DNA of 64,000 nt from Vibrio orientalis CIP 102891 = ATCC 33934 (GCF_000176235.1 NZ_ACZV01000004.1:1240001-1304000), one strand, 5' to 3'; shown: positions 42,367-52,096, counted from the stretch's first letter. Numbers and translations are program-made. The notes: a model not told the origin generated them from the sequence alone.

Positions 42367-44689
42367 TGCCAGCCCCAACTTCTCTTAGTTTATTTGATAG
42401 AACCTCAATCAAGACCTGCTTTCCTTCAAAAATATCTTCAGTCTTACTCGACCCAAGACATTGATTCTCTAGATGCTCTGCAGCATCACCAACTTCAAAC
42501 TCACCTACAGAGTTAGAACCTCCTTTAATTCTATGAGCGATTTTTCGAATTTTTTCCTCATCATCCGCTAATTCGAGGCGGTGTAAATCTTTTGTCATTG
42601 TATCTTTGTATACCTGAGCTAAGTGCTGTCTTTTGTCATCTGATAAAGTGGACATATAACTGGAGATTTTTTTGTTCTTCCTAGAAGATGTTTTGTATTT
42701 GGCTTTGTTACTCGATATCACTTCGAATAACCTTTTAACTTCAAAAGGCTTTAGAATGACATCATCAAAATCAATCATTTTTCTTCGTAATGATTTCGAA
42801 TGCTCAGCAGTGCAACCTAAAATCGGTTTGTATTTGAATGATGCTAAATTCTCTCTAACCCACCTAACTAACGATATTCCGTCCATCTTTGGCATATGAA
42901 CATCGGTAATCAGCATATCGTAGTATTCTCCATTTGCTTGTAGTTCCTTCTTGGCTTCAAGGCCATCTGAAACGATTACTGCATTGACGCCCAATAGATC
43001 CATCTGTTCACTCAGCATATATTGGTTAATAGGGTTGTCCTCCGCGATCAATACCTTCAAACCGACTAATATGTTTGCACCACCGCTGGTGAAGCCTTTA
43101 TTAACTGTACCGATTTTTTCTTTACACTTATAAAACAAATCAGGATAAAAAGGCTCGGTGCTGATTTCCCAGACACCATATTGCTCGTTAAACCCCATGC
43201 CTAATCGGTTATTATTAATCAACACATAACGATCTTTGTCTTCGCTGTGCTTTAGTTCATCTATTGAATCGATAATCTTGATGCAGTTTTCTTTATCTTC
43301 TTCGCATGAAGAAAACCAGTTACTCACCTTCGTGTTTTTTCCGGCATAGTCGAAACAAACCTTCTTCTTCTTCTTATATTCATAGTTTTTCAATGGTAAC
43401 GAGATCATGACGCTTGTCCCTTTACCCTCTGCCGAATTAATGGAGATGTACCCAGACATTAACGTAGTGAGCTTTTTAATAATGGCTAAACCTAGACCTG
43501 TACCGCCATACTTACGTTCAATGGAATCATCCGCCTGACGAAACGGGTCAAATATAGACTCCAACTTATCGGGACAAATGCCAATGCCCGTATCATCAAC
43601 GATTATCTGGATGCTTTGCGTAGCCACACGCACGGTAACCTTAATCTTCCCTTGCTCGGTAAACTTCACAGCATTGGATAGAACATTGTTTACTATCTGG
43701 CTAAGCCTTAGAGCATCAGTCAAAATGTACTCGACGTCGCTGTTATCCCATTGCGTTTCAAATACCAGTCCTCTTTCCCTTGCTGACGCTTCGTGTAATC
43801 TCACTAAGTCACCAAGAAGATCTGTATACGAGACCAACTCTTCAACTAAAGAGATACCTTGGCTATCTAACTTGCTGTAATCAAGAATGTCATTAACCAA
43901 TAACTGCAGATTTCTGGCCGAAGACATGAGACTTTTTAACTTATAATCATCCGCAATATTGCCATTCTCGAACGATAAAAGTTCCAATAAGCCAATCATA
44001 GATGCTATAGGGGTTCTAAGTTCATGACTCATCGTCGCCAGAAAACGCTCCCGACTTTGGACAGCCTGTTCTGCAAGCGAGTGAGCTTTTTCTAATGCGG
44101 TGCGTTGCTGATACTCGGAAGTTACATCGTCAACCACCGTCAGCATTTTTTGGCTATCAGGGATCGCTCGCTTGGTAACACGTATTTTATCAATAAACCC
44201 GAATTCACAACGCTTTTTATAGTGTGTATTTTCAAGATCGTGGATACTATTTTCTTGTCCATCTATCTGTTGATGTACTCCACAGCCTCCAGACTTTTTA
44301 CACGACTCATAATAAGGGCAGTTACAATCTACCAGGCCTTCATCGTTCTCGAGAAAAATAAGACTAGGTAACTGAGAAATAATATTCTCAGTCCAAGCGG
44401 GTGCTCTGCTCTTTCCTATACTTGATTTCGACCAAGTTCTTACCAAAAACAATAGTAGTGCTGAAATGACCAATGCCAGTATAATAACTAGGTTCATCAT
44501 TATTCCTTCCATGAATGAAGAGCTCAGACTAGGAAAGTCTTGATCCAAGAAGAGAATATAGTTTGATTGGCTCAATTCACCGCCACTAGAGTTACCACTG
44601 ATAGATAAATAATAATCACCAAATACATAATCTAATGAGGGAACAAGGCATACAACTATGAAACCAAATGAACCGAACGACTTTCGCAT
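42359..44689 (-). CDS. Hybrid histidine kinase with Cys-rich sensor (HisKA-HATPase-REC-Hpt)
   Basis: 776 aa. Short N-terminal periplasmic part, one strong membrane segment (about 66-84), then a PAS-like region with cysteines C122, C124, C130, C136 and C161. HisKA with MSHELRTP (H222), HATPase (N box NNVLSNAVKF, GTGLGLAII), receiver (LIAEDNPINQ, ITDVHMPKMDG), and Hpt with AHRIKGGSNSVG. A full phosphorelay kinase. It overlaps the REC-EAL gene and heads the signalling operon. Signal unknown; Cys cluster suggests redox or metal. Confidence 0.9.
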   Translation of the reverse strand: MRKSFGSFGFIVVCLVPSLDYVFGDYYLSISGNSSGGELSQSNYILFLDQDFPSLSSSFMEGIMMNLVIILALVISALLLFLVRTWSKSSIGKSRAPAWTENIISQLPSLIFLENDEGLVDCNCPYYESCKKSGGCGVHQQIDGQENSIHDLENTHYKKRCEFGFIDKIRVTKRAIPDSQKMLTVVDDVTSEYQQRTALEKAHSLAEQAVQSRERFLATMSHELRTPIASMIGLLELLSFENGNIADDYKLKSLMSSARNLQLLVNDILDYSKLDSQGISLVEELVSYTDLLGDLVRLHEASARERGLVFETQWDNSDVEYILTDALRLSQIVNNVLSNAVKFTEQGKIKVTVRVATQSIQIIVDDTGIGICPDKLESIFDPFRQADDSIERKYGGTGLGLAIIKKLTTLMSGYISINSAEGKGTSVMISLPLKNYEYKKKKKVCFDYAGKNTKVSNWFSSCEEDKENCIKIIDSIDELKHSEDKDRYVLINNNRLGMGFNEQYGVWEISTEPFYPDLFYKCKEKIGTVNKGFTSGGANILVGLKVLIAEDNPINQYMLSEQMDLLGVNAVIVSDGLEAKKELQANGEYYDMLITDVHMPKMDGISLVRWVRENLASFKYKPILGCTAEHSKSLRRKMIDFDDVILKPFEVKRLFEVISSNKAKYKTSSRKNKKISSYMSTLSDDKRQHLAQVYKDTMTKDLHRLELADDEEKIRKIAHRIKGGSNSVGEFEVGDAAEHLENQCLGSSKTEDIFEGKQVLIEVLSNKLREVGAGNV

Positions 44690-44820
44690 TACATGACGCC
44701 CATAAGAAATATTGATTAATTTTATCTTGTTGCACGAAATTTCGATGTAAGACTGGATGATGCATTAAGTACGAAATATACTACGTATTATTGGTTTGAT
44801 TATTTCAGTACCCTAAGCCT

Positions 44821-45714
44821 ATGAAAAAGGTAGAAAACCTTCAGTTACTGTATACCCTATTGGAAGTATATTATACGCAAAATTTATCGGAAGCAGGGCG
44901 AAAGCTTGGCAAAACGACAAGTTCGGTAAGTAAGGAGCTCTCGAAACTGAGAGAACAATTTGATGATACTCTCTTTGTACGTTCGAATAATCGCATGCTG
45001 CCTACAGAATATGTGAAAAGTATTGCACCAGAGATAGAACAGATGTTACGTGATATTGGTCACACTCTAATGTCAAAAAATACTATTTCTAACAAGAACT
45101 ATTGCAAACCTATAAAAGTCGGAATTTCACATATATTAATGGAACTATATGGTGCTGAAATATCACTCCAGCTATCCAAACAGTTCCCACAAGCAAGTAT
45201 TGAGTTATTAACTTGGGACTCGGTGACAAATCAACAACTTCAAAACGAGCAGATCGATTTTGGTATCCATTTTAATCTCGTATTCCATCCTGGTAAAATC
45301 AGGTATAGACGTATTACCGCAAGTAACCTCGTCGTAATTTGTCCCGAAGGGGATACTGATAAATCTTTGGAACAACTATCGCAAGAGCGTGATTTTATGT
45401 TTTGTCGGCTCAAAGACTGGAATGACACTGAAACAAACTTCTTCGATATAGCAAGCGATAACGGTATCTCTATTAATCGTTCGTCTTTGATAGTCGATAA
45501 CTTTAACATTGCGATGAAATTAGTTAATCGTGAAAACCTTTGTTTCATTGTACCTCAAGATTTCGCAGATTATTATCAAGCACCCTATATTTCATGGCCA
45601 CTGCCCACAAAAGGTATTGTCATTGGACTTTACCATCATGCCCAACAAAACGAGATGTTAACGGCTGCCGTCTACGACTCTATCTCAAAAATTATAAAGA
45701 CCCCCTCCAGATAA
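44821..45714 (+). CDS. LysR-family regulator near the fimbrial operon
   Basis: 297 aa. N-terminal HTH (LYTLLEVYYTQNLSEAGRKLGKTTSSVSKELSKL) and a diverged substrate domain. Divergent to the hybrid kinase across a 131-bp gap, and upstream of the fimbrial genes, so either could be its target. The bases preceding the ATG show no good ribosome site. Confidence 0.85.
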   Translation: MKKVENLQLLYTLLEVYYTQNLSEAGRKLGKTTSSVSKELSKLREQFDDTLFVRSNNRMLPTEYVKSIAPEIEQMLRDIGHTLMSKNTISNKNYCKPIKVGISHILMELYGAEISLQLSKQFPQASIELLTWDSVTNQQLQNEQIDFGIHFNLVFHPGKIRYRRITASNLVVICPEGDTDKSLEQLSQERDFMFCRLKDWNDTETNFFDIASDNGISINRSSLIVDNFNIAMKLVNRENLCFIVPQDFADYYQAPYISWPLPTKGIVIGLYHHAQQNEMLTAAVYDSISKIIKTPSR

Positions 45715-46104
45715 TTGCAGGTTGTTTGACGATTTTTATGAATAGTGATCACACTGTACTAGTTAATAGATATAATGAGCTAGAAAGTTACTATTTAATC
45801 CAATAAACTCCAATCTGAATTCATAATAATAATTATGGAGTGGAAAAAATCACTCTATTTAATGAAATACTACCTACATACGAGAATGTATTAAACCTAA
45901 TAATTTCAATGTGTTAATTCTTCACCATCCACCCTAAAGGGAAATCCCTACACCTTCATCGGAATAATACTACATCCACTATCCTTGATTCTCATTAATA
46001 TATCCAAATGAATCCGTAAAATAGCACAGGCCTTTTGCTTTGGAAGGCAAGAAATTATACCAGTATTACTAGGTGTTATTGTAAATTCCAAAAGGATATA
46101 TCGA
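45715..46104 (+). other. 390-bp AT-rich leader before the fimbrial operon
   Basis: No credible gene. It must hold the fimbrial promoter; I see no clear sigma-54 or sigma-70 consensus. A weak inverted pair ACTCCA...TGGAGT lies at about 45806-45842 and a small GCCTT/AAGGC hairpin at about 46030-46049. AAAGGA precedes the pilin start. No flanking inverted repeats of a phase-switch type were found. Confidence 0.5.
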
Positions 46105-46692
46105 ATGAAAAAAAGTGTTCTAATTAAAACGGTTATCGCTAGCAGCATGCTACTAGCTAGTGCTGGTTCTTACGCTGCCGATGGTACCGTTACCTTTAAT
46201 GGTAAAGTAACTGCAGCTTCATGTACCGTAACTGGTGGTGCGACTGGTGGTGGTAGCGCGTCAACTGCCCTTAACGTGACTATGCCAAGCATTACTACTG
46301 GAAGTATTGGTACTACGGCTGGTGATTTAGCTGGTATGACAGCATTTACCATCACACTTACAGACTGTAAGAGCCAATCAACCACAGCTGAAAAAATGCG
46401 AGTCGCTTTCTCTGGTCAAGGTGATCCAACCAACCAATATGTCTTAAAGAATACCGCAAGCACAGGTGGGGCTACCGGCGTTGGTATCCAGCTACTTAAA
46501 GAAGATGGCACTAGCATTATCGACATCAACGGTGGTAGCAACAAAGCGGACGAAACAACGCTTCCAATCAGCACCGATACTGCAGAGTCTTACATCCTCA
46601 ATTTCAACGCAGCTTATGTCAATGTAAGCGGCTCAGCACCTACTGCGGGTACCGTAACTTCAGTAGCAAACTACACAATCGAATATAACTAA
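46105..46692 (+). CDS. Major fimbrial subunit (type 1 pilin family)
   Basis: 195 aa. Signal peptide ending SYAA (about 24), N-terminal donor strand DGTVTFNGKVTAASC, the disulfide pair C40 and C91 (TLTDCKS), and a C-terminal strand ending SVANYTIEYN with penultimate Tyr. Chaperone-usher pilin. Rich in Gly, Thr and Ser. First gene of a pilin-usher-chaperone-OmpA-like operon. Confidence 0.9.
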   Translation: MKKSVLIKTVIASSMLLASAGSYAADGTVTFNGKVTAASCTVTGGATGGGSASTALNVTMPSITTGSIGTTAGDLAGMTAFTITLTDCKSQSTTAEKMRVAFSGQGDPTNQYVLKNTASTGGATGVGIQLLKEDGTSIIDINGGSNKADETTLPISTDTAESYILNFNAAYVNVSGSAPTAGTVTSVANYTIEYN

Positions 46693-46718
46693 TACTGTCG
46701 CGCTCACATCCCCACCTA

Positions 46719-46745
46719 GAGTCAGTTCCTTTTTGGGACTGACTC
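46719..46745 (+). other. Stem-loop after the pilin gene
   Basis: GAGTCAGTTCC (46719-46729) pairs with GGGACTGACTC (46735-46745) around a TTTTT loop, with one wobble pair. There is no U tract after it. A stem here usually stabilises pilin mRNA so that the pilin exceeds the usher. Confidence 0.55.
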
Positions 46746-46766
46746 CCTGATTTCTGTCGGTACAGC

Positions 46767-49184
46767 ATGAATAATTATCAATTTTTACGCTTTATCCCAC
46801 TATTGCTTTCAACTCAAGCGATGAGCTCAGAGTTCGATTTGAGCTTTATGAATAGCGATATTTCGGGTGAAAAACTTGATACAAGCTGGTTTGAACAGGC
46901 TATCGCACCAGGTGAGCATATGATTGACGTCGAGCTCAATGGGCTTAGTGCTCAACGCATGCTAATTGAGTTCAAACAGTACGCAACTAATAATATTCAA
47001 CCTTGCCTTTCAAAAGCTCAATTGGTCGATTTGAACATCAAAGTGCCAGAAGTGAGTAAAAGCTGCTATGTCGCAACAGACATCAGCACAATGGCAACAG
47101 CTAACTATATTTCTTCGCAGTCGTTGCTTGTCCTCACTGTGCCGGATATTAATATCGAAAAGAAAGATGGCAAACTCAAAACACCTCGCTCTAAATGGGA
47201 TGAGGGTGTTAATAGCGTTAAGCTGAATTACAATTCGTATATTAGCGATACAAGCAACTCTTCCAATGTGAATGGCTATCTTGGCGCTCAAGCACTTGCA
47301 ACATTTGGTATGTGGCGCTTAAAAGGGGGAGGCAACCTCTACAAAAATGGCAGTGTTTACAACTCTAACTTGAGCGATTTTTTTGTCTACAGAGATATCG
47401 ACTCGATTACCTCTCGGGCAAATTTCGGTGAAATACGCACCAGCAATATTTCTGCCATCAACGGTTCACTACCGTTGACAGGCCTTCGTGTCGCAAAAGC
47501 AACAAGTATGTTCAAGTCACATTGGAACAGCTATGTTCCTGTTTTAAAAGATACTGCCCTAAGTTCGGCCAAAGTTACCGTCCTTCAGAACGGATTAGTT
47601 CTGTACAGCCGAGTTGTGCCGCCAGGCGAGTTCGAAATCGATGATCTTGACGTATCGAGCACTGGTGCTGATTTAGAGCTAGTCATCGAAGAAAGCAACG
47701 GGCAAATTCGACGCAGAACAATACCATTTACCAAGCTACCATCGTTACTTCGCGAAGGTAGTTTTAACTACTCCATTTCGGCAGGACAATATCGCAACTC
47801 GAACTCTTCGATTCAACCTGCGGTGCTTACTGGTGGTTTGGAATACGGGTTAGGAGTAATTACGCCTAAATTCTCCTCTTTACTGTCCGAGCAATACTAT
47901 TATGGTGAGTTAGGTGTAACTTACGATCTTGGTCGATTTGGTGCGATGTCTTTTGAAGGCGGCGCCACTCGCTATTCTAGTTTTGACGATAATCAGGATT
48001 ACAGTGGGTTTATTCTTAAAAGCTTGTATGCAAAACAGTTTTATCGTTCGGCTACAAGCTTACAGTTGGTCGGTTATCAATATCGCTCCCCTGATTTTCT
48101 TAGCTTCGAAGAGTATGTATCTACCGCGAATCAATCTGACCCTGAAAGAGCAGGGCTTGGTTTACGAAATCGATTTGAAGTCTCAGTCAATCAGCCAATC
48201 AGCGAAGCGACACTGTACTTGTCCTATAGATATGACACTTATCATAATTCATCGCTGAGTGGCACATCACTTTACTCGTCGCTCAACTTTAGCCTTGGTC
48301 GTATCTCAGTAGGTATGAACTACACCATAAGCGATACTGTTCTAGCCAACTATGGGGTAAGTAGTGATAAAAGGTTGGGTCTATCTCTATCTTTACCATT
48401 TGGCGAAAAAAATGACTCTAGCGTTGTGTTCTCATCCACCCATGAACAAAACACTGGCGCGTTTAACAATCAGCTTTCGTACAATGGGAGAACTGGAAAT
48501 TACGATTACAGCACGACCGTAAGCCAAACAACGAATGACACAAGCACGGGTAACGAGTCAGTCTCTGCTATGGTGAGAAACTCGACGCCCTATGGACAGT
48601 TTTCTGCAAATATTGAGTCAAATGGAGAAACAACATCCGGAAGCCTAAGTGCCAATGGCGGACTACTCATTTATGAGGGTGGCGTTGTTGCTGCTCAGTA
48701 CCTGGGTGAAACTACCGCCATCGTTCAGGTGGATGACGCTGAAGAGTTGATTGTTAACCACAACCCGACACTAAGAACGAATAAGGACGGTGTCGTTGTT
48801 ATTCCTTACGCAAATGATTATGGCTCCAACAAAGTTTATATCAACGCTGAAGAAAACTCTGACGTTCAACTCGTAGAGTTCAGCAAAAACTACGTTCCAC
48901 GACGAGGCTCTACTGTCTTAGTCAACTTAAAAGCTCGTGTAGGCAAACGCGTACTAGTGAAACTGAATACGGAAGAAAACTTATTTGGAGAGCCAGTTGT
49001 TTCACTAGACAACCAATCTGACGAGATGTCTTTTGTAGGTACTGACAATATTGTTTATCTGTCAGGCATTAAACCTGACCAATCAGCCACCTTCGTTGTT
49101 GGTTCTGGTCGTTGTGAATTTTCGATCAACGTAAGTCCCGACTCTAAAAGTCTGCAGGACATCGTAGAGAGAAGTTGTAATTAG
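46767..49184 (+). CDS. Fimbrial outer membrane usher
   Basis: 805 aa FimD/PapC-like usher. Signal peptide about 1-19, N-terminal domain (SEFDLSFMNSDISG; disulfide Cys in QPCLSKAQ and KSCYVAT), plug and barrel region from about 130 to 640 (GLRVAKATSMF, VVPPGEFEIDDL), and C-terminal domains with VVVIPYANDYG and the Cys pair GRCEF / RSCN. Located between pilin and chaperone, an unusual order since chaperone usually precedes usher. Confidence 0.9.
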   Translation: MNNYQFLRFIPLLLSTQAMSSEFDLSFMNSDISGEKLDTSWFEQAIAPGEHMIDVELNGLSAQRMLIEFKQYATNNIQPCLSKAQLVDLNIKVPEVSKSCYVATDISTMATANYISSQSLLVLTVPDINIEKKDGKLKTPRSKWDEGVNSVKLNYNSYISDTSNSSNVNGYLGAQALATFGMWRLKGGGNLYKNGSVYNSNLSDFFVYRDIDSITSRANFGEIRTSNISAINGSLPLTGLRVAKATSMFKSHWNSYVPVLKDTALSSAKVTVLQNGLVLYSRVVPPGEFEIDDLDVSSTGADLELVIEESNGQIRRRTIPFTKLPSLLREGSFNYSISAGQYRNSNSSIQPAVLTGGLEYGLGVITPKFSSLLSEQYYYGELGVTYDLGRFGAMSFEGGATRYSSFDDNQDYSGFILKSLYAKQFYRSATSLQLVGYQYRSPDFLSFEEYVSTANQSDPERAGLGLRNRFEVSVNQPISEATLYLSYRYDTYHNSSLSGTSLYSSLNFSLGRISVGMNYTISDTVLANYGVSSDKRLGLSLSLPFGEKNDSSVVFSSTHEQNTGAFNNQLSYNGRTGNYDYSTTVSQTTNDTSTGNESVSAMVRNSTPYGQFSANIESNGETTSGSLSANGGLLIYEGGVVAAQYLGETTAIVQVDDAEELIVNHNPTLRTNKDGVVVIPYANDYGSNKVYINAEENSDVQLVEFSKNYVPRRGSTVLVNLKARVGKRVLVKLNTEENLFGEPVVSLDNQSDEMSFVGTDNIVYLSGIKPDQSATFVVGSGRCEFSINVSPDSKSLQDIVERSCN

Positions 49185-49192
49185 GTACAAAT

Positions 49193-49900
49193 ATGTTATT
49201 GAGATCCTTACTAATTATTGTTGTTAGTCTTTTACCAATTATTCAAGCGCATGCGGGAGTGCGCCCAATAAACACAAGGGAAATAATTACAACCTCTAAA
49301 GAACACCAAGTCGATATTATCAACGATTCTGCGGGGGAATACCTTGTTCAGTCTTGGATAGAAGATAGCGACGAGAACACTAGCGACCTTCCGCTCGTGC
49401 TGACACCACCTATCTTCAAGCTAGGCGCTAACGAACAAGGTTTTGTCAGAATTCTACCTATCGAAAACAAGCTTGCTCAGGACAGAGAAAGTATCTTTTT
49501 CCTTTCCGTACAAGAGATCCCACGAAAATCTGAAACTGACCAAAACCAGTTAAACATTGCAGTAAGAACTCGAATTAAAGTCATTGTTCGTCCAGAGCAG
49601 TTTAATTTACAAGGCTTACTTGATGCGGCTAAACAGCTTTCTTGGAAAGTTATTGAAGAAGATGGGAAAAAATACTTCCAATCAACGAATAATAGCCCTT
49701 ATTACCTAAGCCTTGGCCACCTACAAGCAGTTAGTGGTAGCACATCAAAAATGCTTGATGACAGATTCAACATGACTCCGCCTTTCAGTCAGCAGAAGTA
49801 TGCAGTGCCAAGGGGAATCAATTTAAAAAACATGTCTTTGGAATTTGGCATTATTAACGACTATGGTGGTTTAAGTGAAATTCAAACTGTTAACTTTTAG
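49193..49900 (+). CDS. Periplasmic fimbrial chaperone (PapD family)
   Basis: 235 aa. Signal peptide ending AHA; PapD-like first domain with VRPINTREIITT, then QSWIEDSDEN, and PRK-type ending domain 1 in IRV-like RTRIKVIVRPEQF (the Arg/Lys that bind the subunit C-terminus). It delivers pilin to the usher. Starts 8 bp after the usher; its 3' end overlaps the OmpA-like gene by 26 bp. Confidence 0.88.
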   Translation: MLLRSLLIIVVSLLPIIQAHAGVRPINTREIITTSKEHQVDIINDSAGEYLVQSWIEDSDENTSDLPLVLTPPIFKLGANEQGFVRILPIENKLAQDRESIFFLSVQEIPRKSETDQNQLNIAVRTRIKVIVRPEQFNLQGLLDAAKQLSWKVIEEDGKKYFQSTNNSPYYLSLGHLQAVSGSTSKMLDDRFNMTPPFSQQKYAVPRGINLKNMSLEFGIINDYGGLSEIQTVNF

Positions 49901-50807
49901 TATTTGTATGACGATGTATTCGGGAGCATGGTCAGCTCCCAACACTGCAGATGACAATGCAAAGCGTAACGATTATTTCGGTTTTGCAGCAGGTTACCAA
50001 CCAACAGAAGACTACTTTTCTCCTAACGTTATTTACGGGTTCGATATTTCTCCATCATTAGCGATTGAATCTCAACTTGGTTATAACAACAATACAAAGC
50101 TGGACAACAAAAACTTCCTAGCTCGAGTCACTTTATATGGACGCTCGTCGTTTACTTCGAACACTTCGCTACTGTACGGGCCATTTATTCAGTATGAAGA
50201 TGACACCAACCCATTTCGAGCTGGCTTTTCAAGTATTGTACAGCACCGACTGGATAAGGAGGTGGCGATCTGGGGCGGAGTTTCAGCCGTTGTAAAAAAA
50301 GAAACCTCTGTGGACGTCGTTCCAGAATTAACGTTGGGTATTACATGGGCACTCTCTACTTCAGAGCCAGCCCGCACAATAATTTCAGAGCCAAGTCCTA
50401 CATTGCCCCCTGAGTCTTTACGCAACATAGATAAACAAGTAACAGAGACCCTACCGCAGCAGCCAGCAGCAACACTTCCTCCTGAAAAAGCGAGTGTTGA
50501 AGCAACGCATGTGTTCAAAGTTGATTCCAGTTACATTTCCAATGAAAAAGTACTCAAAGAGAGTATTCAATATCTTCATCAACACCCTGATATGAGCGTA
50601 CGTATCATCAACAAACACTCTATAGGCGGAACCCTAGATTACAACCGTTGGCTAGGTCAACGAAGAGTAGAAAGACTACGTGTGTTTTACGCAGAAAATG
50701 GAATCGATGTACAACGACTAAAGGTTAGTTCTTCGATCAACGACAAACTTGGCCAACCACTAGTTCAAATATTATATTTTGAAACCGAGAAATCTAAATC
50801 GTTATAA
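49875..50807 (+). CDS. OmpA-like protein of the fimbrial operon
   Basis: 310 aa. Signal peptide to WSA (about 20); beta-barrel-like stretch 30-160 (FGFAAGYQPTEDYFSPNVIYGF...); Pro-rich linker 180-205; and a C-terminal OmpA-like domain (VFKVDSSYI, NRWLGQRRVERLRVFYAENGID). The peptidoglycan-binding Asp of GHTD is not present (INKHSIGG), so cell-wall binding is doubtful. It may anchor or stabilise the fimbria at the outer membrane. Translationally coupled to the chaperone. Confidence 0.78.
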   Translation: MKFKLLTFSICMTMYSGAWSAPNTADDNAKRNDYFGFAAGYQPTEDYFSPNVIYGFDISPSLAIESQLGYNNNTKLDNKNFLARVTLYGRSSFTSNTSLLYGPFIQYEDDTNPFRAGFSSIVQHRLDKEVAIWGGVSAVVKKETSVDVVPELTLGITWALSTSEPARTIISEPSPTLPPESLRNIDKQVTETLPQQPAATLPPEKASVEATHVFKVDSSYISNEKVLKESIQYLHQHPDMSVRIINKHSIGGTLDYNRWLGQRRVERLRVFYAENGIDVQRLKVSSSINDKLGQPLVQILYFETEKSKSL

Positions 50808-50826
50808 CCAATACTCTTTCTACTTA

Positions 50827-50867
50827 ATAAATAAAAGCCTACTGTATGACAGTAGGCTTTTATTTAT
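50827..50867. terminator. Strong bidirectional terminator after the fimbrial operon
   Basis: A 19-bp perfect stem with a 3-nt ATG loop, including AAAAGCCTACTGT and its complement, with A/T-rich ends. It lies between the rightward fimbrial operon and the leftward adhesin gene. Confidence 0.9.
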
Positions 50868-50972
50868 CATTATATGCATGAAGAAACTTATGAAAGATTG
50901 AGCAACTGGTATTTGCACTTCTAATGTCGCACTGCACTAAACCTTTCTAAATTGGAGTTTTTTGGAGATAAA

Positions 50973-51968
50973 TTAATTGTATCGGACAGATAACTGCGTT
51001 TGAAAACTGAAGTTTCCGTACCCTGTGGATCCAAGCAAGAACTTAGCGCGCATAGGTATGGTAAAGCTATTTCCCTGACTGCTATTACTAAACTGGTACA
51101 TGGTTGAAAATGACATCTGCGTTTCCGCACCAACGCTATTGAATATGTGCATTAATATTATCTGACCACCAGAGTTATGCAATAACGATGTCTTATCAAC
51201 ACTTAATGATACACCTGTCGTCATGACCGGATTAACGGTCAATTGTACATTGTTTTGCATTACCGATTTATCTGCGCAATTGAGTACTACATTGAAGTAG
51301 CTACTCACTTCATTTCTTACGTTCGGGATTAGTGCAGGTACTTCGACATTGGTAGGGTGCGTGATATTGCAAGAAGCGTTGTATACCGGGATTGGCTGCG
51401 AATTAGGAACACTTGAAGGGCTAATATAGGGACTACCTCCTGTGTTATAGATAAAACTAGCTAGGTTGTACGATGTAGCAAGGTTAAGTGCTACTGAATT
51501 AGAATATGGAATTTCACCCGATTTAATCACATTAAATATTGGGCTATTGAATGTTCCATTGACAATTTCTTCGTGGCCATATTCTGGCGTTTTGAACTGA
51601 TGAAATATAACTTCATTATTCGACCCTGCAACACCTCCAACAGCGCGCAAGCTTTCCAGTTCTATCCCCTCAACATTACTGCGGTACCTGTTGTCACCGA
51701 TAAAGCTCCCTGACGCTCCACGAGTCCCGGCTTGAAGCACGACATCATTATTTGTAAATGATTGAGTCTTGCAGGAGTAGTCAGTTGATAGGATCAACTG
51801 CCCTAATATGTCCCCATTTTTATAAATATCGTTGGAACTTGGTAAATCTACTCCTGTGTATGTTAGTTTTTGATTTAAAAATGTACACTCCCCTCTATTT
51901 AAAGCAAACACATTGTTGCTCAATAGGAGAAGTGGCAGGAATAGTATCGTACTAAATTGGTTCGTCAT
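50973..51968 (-). CDS. Predicted two-domain fimbrial tip adhesin
   Basis: 331 aa. Signal peptide ending VFA; an N-terminal domain of about 170 residues with Cys in GECTFLN and YSCKTQ that matches no family I recognise, and a C-terminal pilin-like domain (NASCNITHPTNVEVPAL, VVLNCADKS, ending LSVRYN). This is the shape of FimH-like adhesins. It is on the opposite strand from the fimbrial operon and faces it. Role as tip adhesin is inferred. Confidence 0.7.
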   Translation of the reverse strand: MTNQFSTILFLPLLLLSNNVFALNRGECTFLNQKLTYTGVDLPSSNDIYKNGDILGQLILSTDYSCKTQSFTNNDVVLQAGTRGASGSFIGDNRYRSNVEGIELESLRAVGGVAGSNNEVIFHQFKTPEYGHEEIVNGTFNSPIFNVIKSGEIPYSNSVALNLATSYNLASFIYNTGGSPYISPSSVPNSQPIPVYNASCNITHPTNVEVPALIPNVRNEVSSYFNVVLNCADKSVMQNNVQLTVNPVMTTGVSLSVDKTSLLHNSGGQIILMHIFNSVGAETQMSFSTMYQFSNSSQGNSFTIPMRAKFLLGSTGYGNFSFQTQLSVRYN

Positions 51969-52096
51969 ATGTCGCCCCCTTCAAAATGAAATACACACTA
52001 TTGTATATTCGATAGAAACACATCAAGGTACGATTATTCTTACTTATGTGTCGGTATTTTCTATTGCTAAACATTAAAGAGAACTAGAGAACGTAA

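Noticed and set aside
45540..45806. 88-codon frame overlapping the LysR gene end
   Set aside because: Mostly inside the LysR gene in another frame, with no ribosome site and no recognisable protein.
45980..46010. Fur-like box upstream of the pilin gene
   Set aside because: Too few matches to the 19-bp consensus in a generally AT-rich stretch.
45715..46104. Phase-variable invertible promoter or c-di-GMP riboswitch for the fimbriae
   Set aside because: No flanking inverted repeats, no recombinase gene, and no GEMM-type riboswitch sequence were found.
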